Shown here: positions 40,087 through 48,124 of the stretch, in pieces
How the letters are laid out: every line of letters starts with the position of its first letter
How positions within the stretch are numbered: position 1 is the first letter of the stretch
From: Sphingobacteriia bacterium
Lineage (GTDB): Bacteria > Bacteroidota > Bacteroidia > Chitinophagales > Chitinophagaceae
Reading direction: 5' to 3'
Assembly (NCBI GenBank): GCA_017304675.1
Contig: JAFKLS010000018.1
Location: forward strand, 186,001-250,000
DNA: 64,000 bases
The notes under the pieces: model-generated
Databases searched by the model: none
What the model saw: only the letters and a program-made list of their open reading frames with translations
What the model was told of the DNA's origin: nothing
Program-made: the position numbers and the translations under genes

Positions 40087-40154
40087 AATAATTTAAATTA
40101 GGAATTAAATAGAAGTTCTTAAGAAAATATTCTTTCTAAAAATAAAAGGTATTG

Positions 40155-40367
40155 TTATTTCAAAATAAAATAAACATTTCTAAACTCATTATCTAAAACG
40201 GGTGTTGTCGGTTGCATATTTTCGTCAAAGGATTCAAACCCATATTTATAAAGTAAATCATAAACTTCTACAGGTGGAGTGCTACAGAATTTCAATGTAT
40301 GGTCACATATTTCAATGCAAATTGAATAAATCGCCTTCGCTTTTAAAGTATTTTTATTCATCTGCAA
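40155..40367 (-). pseudogene. Possible remnant of an FkbM-family methyltransferase (C-terminal part)
   Basis: The 60-70-residue frame reads SICIEICDHTLKFC, then VYDLLYKYGFESFDENM, then FRNVYFILK. This resembles the end of FkbM-type methyltransferases (iEicdh, then evy.lL..yGf.sf). The SAM-binding core and the KIDVEG-like motif are missing. Just upstream on the same strand other frames hold short stretches that are broken by stops. It could instead be a real small protein of unknown function. Similarity was judged by eye. Confidence 0.4.
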
Positions 40368-40554
40368 AATTTTTTAATTTAAAACCATCCAGAACAATTT
40401 CATTATCCATTTTAGAGCTTGAGGAATTCAATTTTTTCCTTTTTCCTTCTAAGTACCTTTTGAAACATTCTGAAAGTAAAAATCACAAAGGCAGTAATTG
40501 AAATCGAATATTTTTCTTAGCAAGCCCAAATATTTCATAAAATAAATATAAAAG
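40368..40554. other. Degraded sequence upstream of the FkbM-like remnant
   Basis: No intact gene. On the minus strand, a short frame starting MKYLGLLRKIFDFN and another ending VLDGFKLKNFADE are each closed by stops in different phases. This is consistent with decay of a longer coding region. Confidence 0.35.
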
Positions 40555-41541
40555 CTATCCTATTCTCTTTTTTAAAATTATAGAATATACAGGTTTGTAT
40601 AAACAAATAAAAAAGGAGGATGAGGCTAGTAAAAAAGATAAATTGATAATTATTCTGTAACTAGGTCTATTATAGTTTTCAATTAGTCTTTTTTTCAAAG
40701 GTATTAACTCGCTTAAAAACCCATCTTTAGAGGAGTTTATGATGAAAAGTGGTATACTTTTTAATGCCCAAGAAGATTTAACTTTTCGTACATATCTTTG
40801 AGAGATTAACCCTTGATCAGCAGCGTCTTGATATAATCGCCCAGTATCTATATAAGCCCATTGCATAAATCTGCCTCTACCCCATTTTACTGGCATTCTT
40901 GCAGCAATGCTTTTTTCACCGATAAAAAGATAGTTACCGTTATAAAATTTGCAAATTCGTATGCCTAACTCCACATGAGCATTATCATACTTAAATGATA
41001 TTTTGGAAATTTCTTTTTTTGCTAGTTCAGTATTGTATACTAATGTAGAGATGAAACCCAACCCAGCCATATTAAAAAACTTCATGCCATCATTAAAAAG
41101 ATGGTTCTGTTTTGGCCAAAACTGTTTGTATATTTTTCTATAATCCGTATTTTCTCTAAAGGAATAATGTGCCAGATATAGAAGATTATAATCATTTTTT
41201 TTCAAGATCTCGTAAACATAATTAAAAACTCCTTCTGGCATTATATCATCGTCAGAAAACATCCAAGTATATTTTCCTGCAGACCTTTCTATGCTTCTTG
41301 CAAAATTACCATCAAAACCATAGTTAATATCATTTTTATAATAACGTATCGACAAACTACTATGTTTTTTTTTTAACATACTAACAATAGTCTCAGTAGC
41401 ATCAGTACTAGCATTATCAGATATCACTATTTCTACATCATTGGGTAAATTATTGGCTTCTAAAGAATCTATCGTTTCACTTAGTGTTTTAAAACGATTA
41501 TAAGTCATTACACATATAGAAAGGAATATATCTTTCATCAT
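40555..41541 (-). CDS. GT2-family glycosyltransferase
   Basis: 328 aa. GT-A fold with LSICVMTYNRFKTLSETIDS, VEIVISDNASTDAT and the metal-binding TWMFSDDDIMPEG (DDD). The C-terminal 30 residues are hydrophobic, so it may be membrane-attached. Typical of abequosyl-type or similar side-branch transferases in glycan loci, although the actual donor is not visible. Immediately downstream of the flippase. Confidence 0.85.
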   Translation of the reverse strand: MMKDIFLSICVMTYNRFKTLSETIDSLEANNLPNDVEIVISDNASTDATETIVSMLKKKHSSLSIRYYKNDINYGFDGNFARSIERSAGKYTWMFSDDDIMPEGVFNYVYEILKKNDYNLLYLAHYSFRENTDYRKIYKQFWPKQNHLFNDGMKFFNMAGLGFISTLVYNTELAKKEISKISFKYDNAHVELGIRICKFYNGNYLFIGEKSIAARMPVKWGRGRFMQWAYIDTGRLYQDAADQGLISQRYVRKVKSSWALKSIPLFIINSSKDGFLSELIPLKKRLIENYNRPSYRIIINLSFLLASSSFFICLYKPVYSIILKKRIG

Positions 41542-41562
41542 TAAAAAAATCGTTTTACAGTT

Positions 41563-42942
41563 TTAAGAATTTAAAGTTCTATTAAATCTTTTCAGCAAAA
41601 TATAACAATAAGGAGTTGAGAAAAATAAAGTAAAGCAACTTGTTATAATACACAATATTTGAGCATTTGCATAATATGCACATAGAAGTACAATGATGCC
41701 CGTGAAAACAGCATTAATAATTGAATATGCTAGAAAAGGTTCTTTCTTAAATGACCGCATATATAACCCAACTGAAGTATTAAAATTCAGTGCTATATTA
41801 GAAATCATTAAAAAAAATAATGCTTCTACAGGTAAAAATCTTTCTCCAAACTGACTAAAATATTTTTTTACAATTAAAATTCCAATAAACACAAATACAG
41901 ATGCTAGAGCTGTAACACTTACAGATAATACTGTGTTCTTTCTTACTAACTGTTTTAACTCATTTATTTTATTCAATTTTATGTATGAGCCATAACTAGG
42001 CGATTTGGTATTTAACCAAGCAAGCCCAATCACAATAGGTATATTGGCAATGCTCATACTCATCCCCATTTGTCCAGCTTCAATGGCTCCTCTGTATTTA
42101 AACAATGCAGGATTTATAACTTGTGACATTACATACCCACTAATCCAACTTAGCGCTATCTTCCACTGAACAGGAAAAACTTCTTTTCCCCATGATATTT
42201 GATGTATATTTTTATCTAAACTAAAAGAAAAAACTTGCTTCAATATTTGATTATACCTCACTTTAAGCCAAATAATAGCAATTATACATTGAGTAAATGC
42301 TACAGCCGTTGCTGCTAGAAGCCCCCCTTTGCTTAATAGCACTAACCAAATTGAAATACTAGCCAAAATGGATTGAATCATTTTCATCAATTGAATATCG
42401 GTCACTTTATTACAACCTTCCATAGCAGCTGTAAAAGCATATATAACCAAATTAATAGCACTAAAAAAAACTAATAAAACCCACGGCATTATATAATTTA
42501 CTCCTACTGATTGGGATTTGAAAAAGAACAGCCCAGTAGGAGTAACAATGACAAAAAAAATAGCTACCATTACAATATACCATTTGATAGATTTTTTAAT
42601 TAAAGAAAGAATTCTTTGTAATGCAACATCCTCTCCTGATAATATTTTATTTTCCCATTGCAGATGAGCGAATTCATGACTTGCGAATTGCGTAAGAATT
42701 GTACCCAACCCTAATTCAAGAAGAATAGATAACATGATAATATTATTGAAAGTATAATAAAATCCCTGCTCTACTTTACTTAAATATTTCCCGATAAAAA
42801 ATAACGTTAAGGGTTGAGCTAGTAAAGATATTCCTCTACCAATCAATACATACGAAATTGCTCTATCTATGCCTATTCTTTTTGCTACTTTTTTTACGGC
42901 AAAGCTTATTCTTGTAGAATTAATTATAACTTGTATATTCAT
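41563..42942 (-). CDS. Polysaccharide flippase (Wzx-like, MOP superfamily)
   Basis: 459 aa with about 12-14 membrane helices. The N-terminal ISYVLIGRGISLLAQPLTL and the regular spacing of helices fit the Wzx/MOP exporters that flip lipid-linked repeat units across the inner membrane. The start overlaps the epimerase stop by 4 bp. Sequence conservation is low in this family, so the call rests on topology and context. Confidence 0.8.
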   Translation of the reverse strand: MNIQVIINSTRISFAVKKVAKRIGIDRAISYVLIGRGISLLAQPLTLFFIGKYLSKVEQGFYYTFNNIIMLSILLELGLGTILTQFASHEFAHLQWENKILSGEDVALQRILSLIKKSIKWYIVMVAIFFVIVTPTGLFFFKSQSVGVNYIMPWVLLVFFSAINLVIYAFTAAMEGCNKVTDIQLMKMIQSILASISIWLVLLSKGGLLAATAVAFTQCIIAIIWLKVRYNQILKQVFSFSLDKNIHQISWGKEVFPVQWKIALSWISGYVMSQVINPALFKYRGAIEAGQMGMSMSIANIPIVIGLAWLNTKSPSYGSYIKLNKINELKQLVRKNTVLSVSVTALASVFVFIGILIVKKYFSQFGERFLPVEALFFLMISNIALNFNTSVGLYMRSFKKEPFLAYSIINAVFTGIIVLLCAYYANAQILCIITSCFTLFFSTPYCYILLKRFNRTLNS

Positions 42943-43847
42943 CGGATTTTAAATCCTTGATTTAAAAAATGGTTAATGGTTTTTAATAACCCTTCGTCTA
43001 AATTTGTAAAAATTATATCCTTTAAAAAAGAATATTCATTTTTTGAAGCAACTGCATACATAATTTCGCCTTGCCTTTGTTGTATAGCCCCAAAATTCAG
43101 TATAGTTGAAGTATTTGTATTACAGGCTAATTTCATAACCAAATTCTTAATAGACGTTGCTATTCCTGTCCCTACATCAATGTTGTTAAAACCGTAACTT
43201 ACTTGCTCTTCATGTAAAATAAGAAGTTTAATAATTCTAGCAACGTCTTCTACATATATAAAATCTCTTATTTGTTCTCCATTTGTTAAGTTAAGAACAT
43301 TATCTTTTTGTTCAGAAAGTTGTCTTATTATTGAAGGAATAAATTTATCTTCCCTATCTCTAGCTCCATACATATGAAATATTTTCAAATTCACAAACTT
43401 AACTCTTGAATTTGAAGCGACTTTTTCTCCCCATTGTCTGAACTGATGCTTTGATAATGTATAAAATTCCAGATTTTTATAAGACTGATAATAATCAGTA
43501 AAAAAAGAATCACAATTAATAAAATAATTTACTTTATGCTCAATTGCACTATGCAATAAGAATGAAGGCAAAAAAAAATTTACTTTCTGAACTTCGCAAT
43601 AATTCTGTTGTTTGCCATACGTAGTTGCGGCATGTATTATAGCCTTAATATTTTTATTTTTTTTGTAAATTGATTTTACATTTTCTTCATTAAAGAGAAT
43701 AAATTCAATATTTGATAATTTAGCTAAATGTGATATATCAGAGGAATTTCGAACAAGGGCGATTGTTTTGTAGTTACTGTCAGACAATTGTCTTGCAATG
43801 TAATATCCCAAGAAACCTGTTGCTCCTGTTAACAAAACTGTTTTCAT
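42939..43847 (-). CDS. NAD-dependent epimerase/reductase, candidate CDP-dideoxyhexose synthase
   Basis: 302 aa short-chain dehydrogenase of the extended type. NAD-binding [14 protein letters not shown] (about 7-20) and the active-site YTLSK are present. It directly follows rfbF-rfbG-rfbH in the same operon, where CDP-abequose or CDP-paratose synthase normally sits, so it probably reduces C4 of the CDP-3,6-dideoxy-4-keto sugar. Which sugar is formed cannot be told by eye. 4-bp overlaps on both sides. Confidence 0.75.
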   Translation of the reverse strand: MKTVLLTGATGFLGYYIARQLSDSNYKTIALVRNSSDISHLAKLSNIEFILFNEENVKSIYKKNKNIKAIIHAATTYGKQQNYCEVQKVNFFLPSFLLHSAIEHKVNYFINCDSFFTDYYQSYKNLEFYTLSKHQFRQWGEKVASNSRVKFVNLKIFHMYGARDREDKFIPSIIRQLSEQKDNVLNLTNGEQIRDFIYVEDVARIIKLLILHEEQVSYGFNNIDVGTGIATSIKNLVMKLACNTNTSTILNFGAIQQRQGEIMYAVASKNEYSFLKDIIFTNLDEGLLKTINHFLNQGFKIR

Positions 43848-45067
43848 TGATTAGATTTCATAAAGCCTTTAAGTATTTCTAGAATGTATTGATAATGACT
43901 TTCATTCAAACCCGGCCAAACTCCCAACCAAAAAGAATGATTCATTATAATATCTGAATTGGGCAACTCATCTATTTTTCGATGAGTTATATGGGTATAT
44001 GCAGGTTGCCTGAGCATATTGCCTCCAAAAAATAATCTAGTGCCTATTTTATTTTGTTCCAAATAAGCCACCAATTTATTCCTGTTAATCGGGCTTCCTT
44101 TTCTTACGGTTAACATAAAGCCAAACCAACTGGGCTCACTATTTTCAGTAGCTTCTGGCAAAATGAAATGCTCTTCTAATTCTTTAAACATAGAACTCAA
44201 TAAAGCATGATTTTTTTTCCTAGCAGTTACAAAAGTATCTGCCTTCGTCAACTGGCTTAAACCGATTGCAGCCTGCATATCTGTAACTTTTAAATTAAAC
44301 CCGATATGTGAATAAGTATATTTATGGTCATAGCCCTCAGGCAATTGCCCTAACTGCCATTCATATCTTTTACCGCAGGTATTATCACAGCCCGTTGCAC
44401 ACCAACAATCCCTGCCCCAGTCCCTGAAGCTTTCGGTAATCTTTTTAAGCTCAGCATTATTTATCAAAACAGCACCACCCTCTCCCATAGTGATATGATG
44501 TGCGGGGTAAAAAGACACTGTAGCCAGATCTCCGAATGTCCCTGTTTTTTTCCCATTATATTTAGCTCCCAAACTATCACAATCATCTTCTACTATCCAA
44601 AGATTATATTTCTTCGCAATTTCCATCACTACTTTTAAATTAAAAGGATTACCCAAAGCATGAGCGATCATAATTGCTTTAGTTTTCGGGGAAATAGCTT
44701 TCTCTATATCTTCTACTTTGATATTATAAGTAGGGATATCAACATCTATAAATACCGGAACACAGCCAAATTGGATTAAAGGATTGATTGTGGTTGGAAA
44801 GCCTGCTGCAACAGTAATCACTTCATCCCCTGGTCGAATGGCTCTGTCACCCAATTTGGGAGAAGTTAATGCATAAAAGGCCAATAGATTAGCAGATGAC
44901 CCTGAATTTACCAATAATGAAAATCTGCTTCCAAAATACTTAGCCAGTTCTTTTTCAAACTTATCACTAAATCTACCGGCAGTAAACCAGGCATCCATCA
45001 TGGATTCAATTCCCCACAAAACATCATCTTCGTCTATTACTTTACCGGAAACAGGTATATAATCCAC
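43844..45067 (-). CDS. rfbH: CDP-6-deoxy-xylo-4-hexulose-3-dehydrase (RfbH/DdhC/AscC)
   Basis: PMP- and [2Fe-2S]-dependent dehydrase that removes the C3 hydroxyl. 407 aa in the open frame. [11 protein letters not shown] has His where aminotransferases have the PLP-Lys, the mark of this enzyme. [16 protein letters not shown] gives the Fe-S cysteines. The GTG at 45067 ([10 protein letters not shown]) is probably not the real start: in-frame codons upstream read KKIEPGV and resemble the family, and rfbG ends in TAATG at 45188. A run of ten A after that ATG breaks the frame; see the entry at 45068-45188. Confidence 0.9.
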   Translation of the reverse strand: MDYIPVSGKVIDEDDVLWGIESMMDAWFTAGRFSDKFEKELAKYFGSRFSLLVNSGSSANLLAFYALTSPKLGDRAIRPGDEVITVAAGFPTTINPLIQFGCVPVFIDVDIPTYNIKVEDIEKAISPKTKAIMIAHALGNPFNLKVVMEIAKKYNLWIVEDDCDSLGAKYNGKKTGTFGDLATVSFYPAHHITMGEGGAVLINNAELKKITESFRDWGRDCWCATGCDNTCGKRYEWQLGQLPEGYDHKYTYSHIGFNLKVTDMQAAIGLSQLTKADTFVTARKKNHALLSSMFKELEEHFILPEATENSEPSWFGFMLTVRKGSPINRNKLVAYLEQNKIGTRLFFGGNMLRQPAYTHITHRKIDELPNSDIIMNHSFWLGVWPGLNESHYQYILEILKGFMKSNQ

Positions 45068-45188
45068 TCCAGGTTCAATTTTCTTGGTGATATTTTTTTT
45101 AAACCTATTTACTAAAGATTCTTTTAAAGAAGCTTCGCAAATGTTTTTAAACTCTAAGCCTTTGAAAATATCAATTTTTTTTTTCCAT
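45068..45188 (-). other. Out-of-frame 5' end of rfbH with an A10 tract
   Basis: The rfbG stop and an ATG overlap as TAATG (45190-45186). After ATGG come ten A (45175-45184), and the frame then closes at TGA. With nine A (or twelve) the ATG would run into the rfbH frame and add about 40 residues containing [17 protein letters not shown] and ending KKIEPGV. Related RfbH proteins have a similar-length N-terminus. Slippage, phase variation or a sequencing error would all explain it. Confidence 0.75.
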
Positions 45189-46273
45189 TACGTAAGTAAT
45201 AAGTTTTGATAATACAATATATCTTCTAATATTAAAGTATCAGCATTTTTTCCATTATAAAAATCTTTATACCAATTCATAGTTCTTTCAATAGTTCGCG
45301 CAGCATTCATAATAGGTCTCCATCCAATTTCAGCCAAAACTTTATTTATATCAAGTTTTAATAATCCTGCCTCGTGTGGCTGATTCAAGTTCTTTTGAAT
45401 TTCAAAACTTCCTTTTCCCCAACATTCAATTGCCAATTTTACCATTGACTCTACCGATAATGCATCTGACGCATTAGGTCCAAAATTATAAGCTTGAGAA
45501 AATCTAACTGGGTTCTCATTCAATTTAACTCCTAACAGTAAATAACCAAATAATGGCTCCATTACATGTTGCCATGGACGAACAGAGTTGGGGTTACGAA
45601 TAATAACCTTTTCATCATTACCTAAAGCCCTTGCAATGTCTGGAAGCAACCTGTCTTTTGCCCAATCGCCACCACCAATTACATTTCCTGCCCTTGCAAC
45701 AGCTATAGCTTTTTTATGAGACGAGTAATCCTTTATACTAAAAAATGAATTTCTATAAGAATCAATTACTAATTCAGCACAAGCTTTACTGGCACTATAG
45801 GGGTCATATCCACCTAATCTGTCATTTTCCCTATAAGGATATTCCCATTCATTATTGTGGTATACTTTATCAGTAGTAATCAGAACAACATTACACTTAT
45901 TTTTTAGTTCTTTAACAGCATCCAATAAATAAGCAGTGCCAATAACATTTACTTCGAAAGTTTCCGCAGGAATTTCATATGATAATCTTACTAAGGGTTG
46001 TGCTGCTAAATGAAAAATATAGTCGGGTTGAAAATCTAATACTTCTTTTTTCAGTTTCACATTTTCTCTTAAATCTGCAATTACAGAGGTGCAAATGTTA
46101 TTGCCGTCAATAAGGTTGAATAAAGCATTTTCTATTTGTGGTTCTAAAGCATAGCCTTTAATCTCAGCTCCCAGTAACTTTAGTATCTTAATGAGCCAAG
46201 CCCCTTTAAAACCGGTGTGGCCTGTTACAAATACTTTTTTGCCGATATAATTTTTGTTTAATATTTCAAACAT
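45188..46273 (-). CDS. rfbG: CDP-glucose 4,6-dehydratase
   Basis: 361 aa. NAD-binding VTGHTGFKGAWLIKILKLLG (about 15-34), the active-site pair in YDPYSASKACAEL (YxxxK), and ITTDKVYHN. It makes CDP-4-keto-6-deoxyglucose from CDP-glucose, the product of RfbF. ARAGNVIGGGDWAKDRLLPD is a signature of this dehydratase. It ends in TAATG with the out-of-frame rfbH start. Confidence 0.93.
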   Translation of the reverse strand: MFEILNKNYIGKKVFVTGHTGFKGAWLIKILKLLGAEIKGYALEPQIENALFNLIDGNNICTSVIADLRENVKLKKEVLDFQPDYIFHLAAQPLVRLSYEIPAETFEVNVIGTAYLLDAVKELKNKCNVVLITTDKVYHNNEWEYPYRENDRLGGYDPYSASKACAELVIDSYRNSFFSIKDYSSHKKAIAVARAGNVIGGGDWAKDRLLPDIARALGNDEKVIIRNPNSVRPWQHVMEPLFGYLLLGVKLNENPVRFSQAYNFGPNASDALSVESMVKLAIECWGKGSFEIQKNLNQPHEAGLLKLDINKVLAEIGWRPIMNAARTIERTMNWYKDFYNGKNADTLILEDILYYQNLLLT

Positions 46274-46276
46274 AAT

Positions 46277-47050
46277 CTACCATTTTTTCCATCTGGCATT
46301 TCCTGATTGCCACTCTTCTTCCAATTCAATTTTATCCCTTAATGTATCCATTGGCTTCCAAAATCCTGAATGCTTAAATGCGGTCATCTTACCATCGGAG
46401 GCAATACTTTCTAAAGGTCCTCTCTCCCAAATGGTAGCATCTCCGTTTAAGATATACTGAAATACTTCCGGCTCACAAACAAAAAAACCACCATTGATCC
46501 ATGTTCCATCTCCTTTAGGTTTTTCAACGAAAGAATGAACAATATTCAACTCATCTATATTTAGCGCACCGAACTTTCCTGAAGGCTGCACCGCTGTTAC
46601 AGTTACTAGTTTTTTTTGTTTCTGATGAAATACCACCAAATCTTCTACATTAATATCACTTACCCCATCACCATAAGTCAATAGAAAAGGCTCATTACCT
46701 ACATGAGGCTGTATACGTTTAATCCTACCTCCAGTCATGGAATCCACTCCTGTATCAACCAATGTTATGTTCCAAGATTCAGCATGGCTATCATGTACTT
46801 TAACAGTATTATTTTTTAAATCGATAGTGACATCTGATTTGTGTAAAAAATAATTGGCAAAGTACTCTTTAATGATATACCCTTTATACCCTAAACAAAT
46901 GATAAAATCATTGAATCCGTAATGAGAATAAATTTTCATAATATGCCATAAGATTGGCATGCCACCTATCTCTACCATGGGCTTTGGCTTTAAAGAAGTT
47001 TCTTCTGAAATTCTCGTACCTAAACCACCAGCCAATATCACAACTTTCAT
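46277..47050 (-). CDS. rfbF: Glucose-1-phosphate cytidylyltransferase
   Basis: 257 aa. MKVVILAGGLGTRISEET is the nucleotide loop and KPKPMVEIGG the catalytic Lys region. TYGDGVSDINV is the metal site, and WINGGFFVCEPEVF and FWKPMDTLRDK fit this enzyme specifically. It makes CDP-glucose for rfbG, 3 bp downstream. First gene of the sugar-nucleotide block. Confidence 0.95.
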   Translation of the reverse strand: MKVVILAGGLGTRISEETSLKPKPMVEIGGMPILWHIMKIYSHYGFNDFIICLGYKGYIIKEYFANYFLHKSDVTIDLKNNTVKVHDSHAESWNITLVDTGVDSMTGGRIKRIQPHVGNEPFLLTYGDGVSDINVEDLVVFHQKQKKLVTVTAVQPSGKFGALNIDELNIVHSFVEKPKGDGTWINGGFFVCEPEVFQYILNGDATIWERGPLESIASDGKMTAFKHSGFWKPMDTLRDKIELEEEWQSGNARWKKW

Positions 47051-47051
47051 A

Positions 47052-48110
47052 TTAGTTCTTTTTTATCAAGTATTCAAAAGAGAAAAATACTAAACCAAGC
47101 AAACATGAAATAAGTAATCCCAATAACAAACAAACTAGCCTTCCATTTTTACTAAGCACTAACGGAAACTCAGATTTATCCAACAACTGCATCACGGGCA
47201 TCTGCTGGCTCAATAGTATTTTACTGGTTTCCAAATTTTTTACCACCTCTGCGTAAATCGTTCCTAAAACAGCTTTATCCCGGGCTGAAATTTCAGTGGC
47301 AACTAAGGCACTTTTCATAGCCGGGTTTACATTCAATACCTGGCTTTCTGCAACCTGGTAAGATTTATTGTTTAATAAAGCATATAAAGAATCAGCCCTT
47401 CTTTGCAGGCGGTTTACATTAGCCTGGGATGTGCCTGTTTTTAAATCGATATACAATTTTTTAGATTGTTCTATTACGCGTTCTGTAAGGTATTTGGAAA
47501 ATCTTTCGTTCTTAGATGTTACAGAAACCCTGATTAAAGAAGCTTTTTTACGTACCCAATCTACAGATAAATAAGATTTTACAACTGCACTATAAATCAC
47601 ATTCAATACACTATCCTGCACCAGATTCATCTTCTGCGGATCGGTAATCTTTAAAAAGTTAACACCTCTTGTTCTTTCTTTTTTGTCCCAGGCTTTTTTT
47701 AATTTCGTAAATTCCAGGAAAAGGTCTGCCAAAGTTTGCTGGCCACTACTATCTACTTTACTCAACAATACTTTTTCTACAATATTTTTAGAAGGGATAA
47801 TTTCCAGCAAATTATCTCCTGCAAACAAACTACTCGCCCCGCCACCAATATCAAACCCAAACTGAGAGGCTAATCCGGCTAGCCCACCCGCACCGGCGCT
47901 TTTTTCTTCCAATATAAATGTACAGGTAGCAGTATATTTAGGAGATTGCATATAATAGTAACCCAATCCTAATATCCCCCCAATGATACCTGTAATGAAA
48001 AAACTTACCCATTTCGTTTTTAAATAGGTCACAAAGGTTTTTATTTTTTGTGCCAGTTCCGTCAGGCTAATTTCATCAGAAGATGTTGTTGTAATATATT
48101 TCTCCTCCAT
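47052..48110 (-). CDS. Wzz/chain-length-determinant-like inner-membrane protein
   Basis: 352 aa. Membrane helices near residues 37-52 and 325-345 bracket a large periplasmic part. SPKYTATCTFILEEKS is the Wzz-type segment after the first helix, and the periplasmic part has a coiled-coil stretch (about 210-290). No kinase domain is attached, so regulation by an autokinase is not evident. It works with the SLBB export protein upstream in controlling chain length and export. Confidence 0.83.
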   Translation of the reverse strand: MEEKYITTTSSDEISLTELAQKIKTFVTYLKTKWVSFFITGIIGGILGLGYYYMQSPKYTATCTFILEEKSAGAGGLAGLASQFGFDIGGGASSLFAGDNLLEIIPSKNIVEKVLLSKVDSSGQQTLADLFLEFTKLKKAWDKKERTRGVNFLKITDPQKMNLVQDSVLNVIYSAVVKSYLSVDWVRKKASLIRVSVTSKNERFSKYLTERVIEQSKKLYIDLKTGTSQANVNRLQRRADSLYALLNNKSYQVAESQVLNVNPAMKSALVATEISARDKAVLGTIYAEVVKNLETSKILLSQQMPVMQLLDKSEFPLVLSKNGRLVCLLLGLLISCLLGLVFFSFEYLIKKN

Positions 48111-48124
48111 TACTTATCGTCAGT

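Noticed and set aside
40202..40501. Plus-strand frame of about 99 codons over the FkbM-like remnant
   Set aside because: Low-complexity A+T-rich sequence; the minus strand reads as family-like sequence instead.
45067..45068. Taking the GTG as the normal rfbH start without comment
   Set aside because: The upstream in-frame residues look like the family and rfbG ends in TAATG, so the GTG is probably an artefact of the broken frame.
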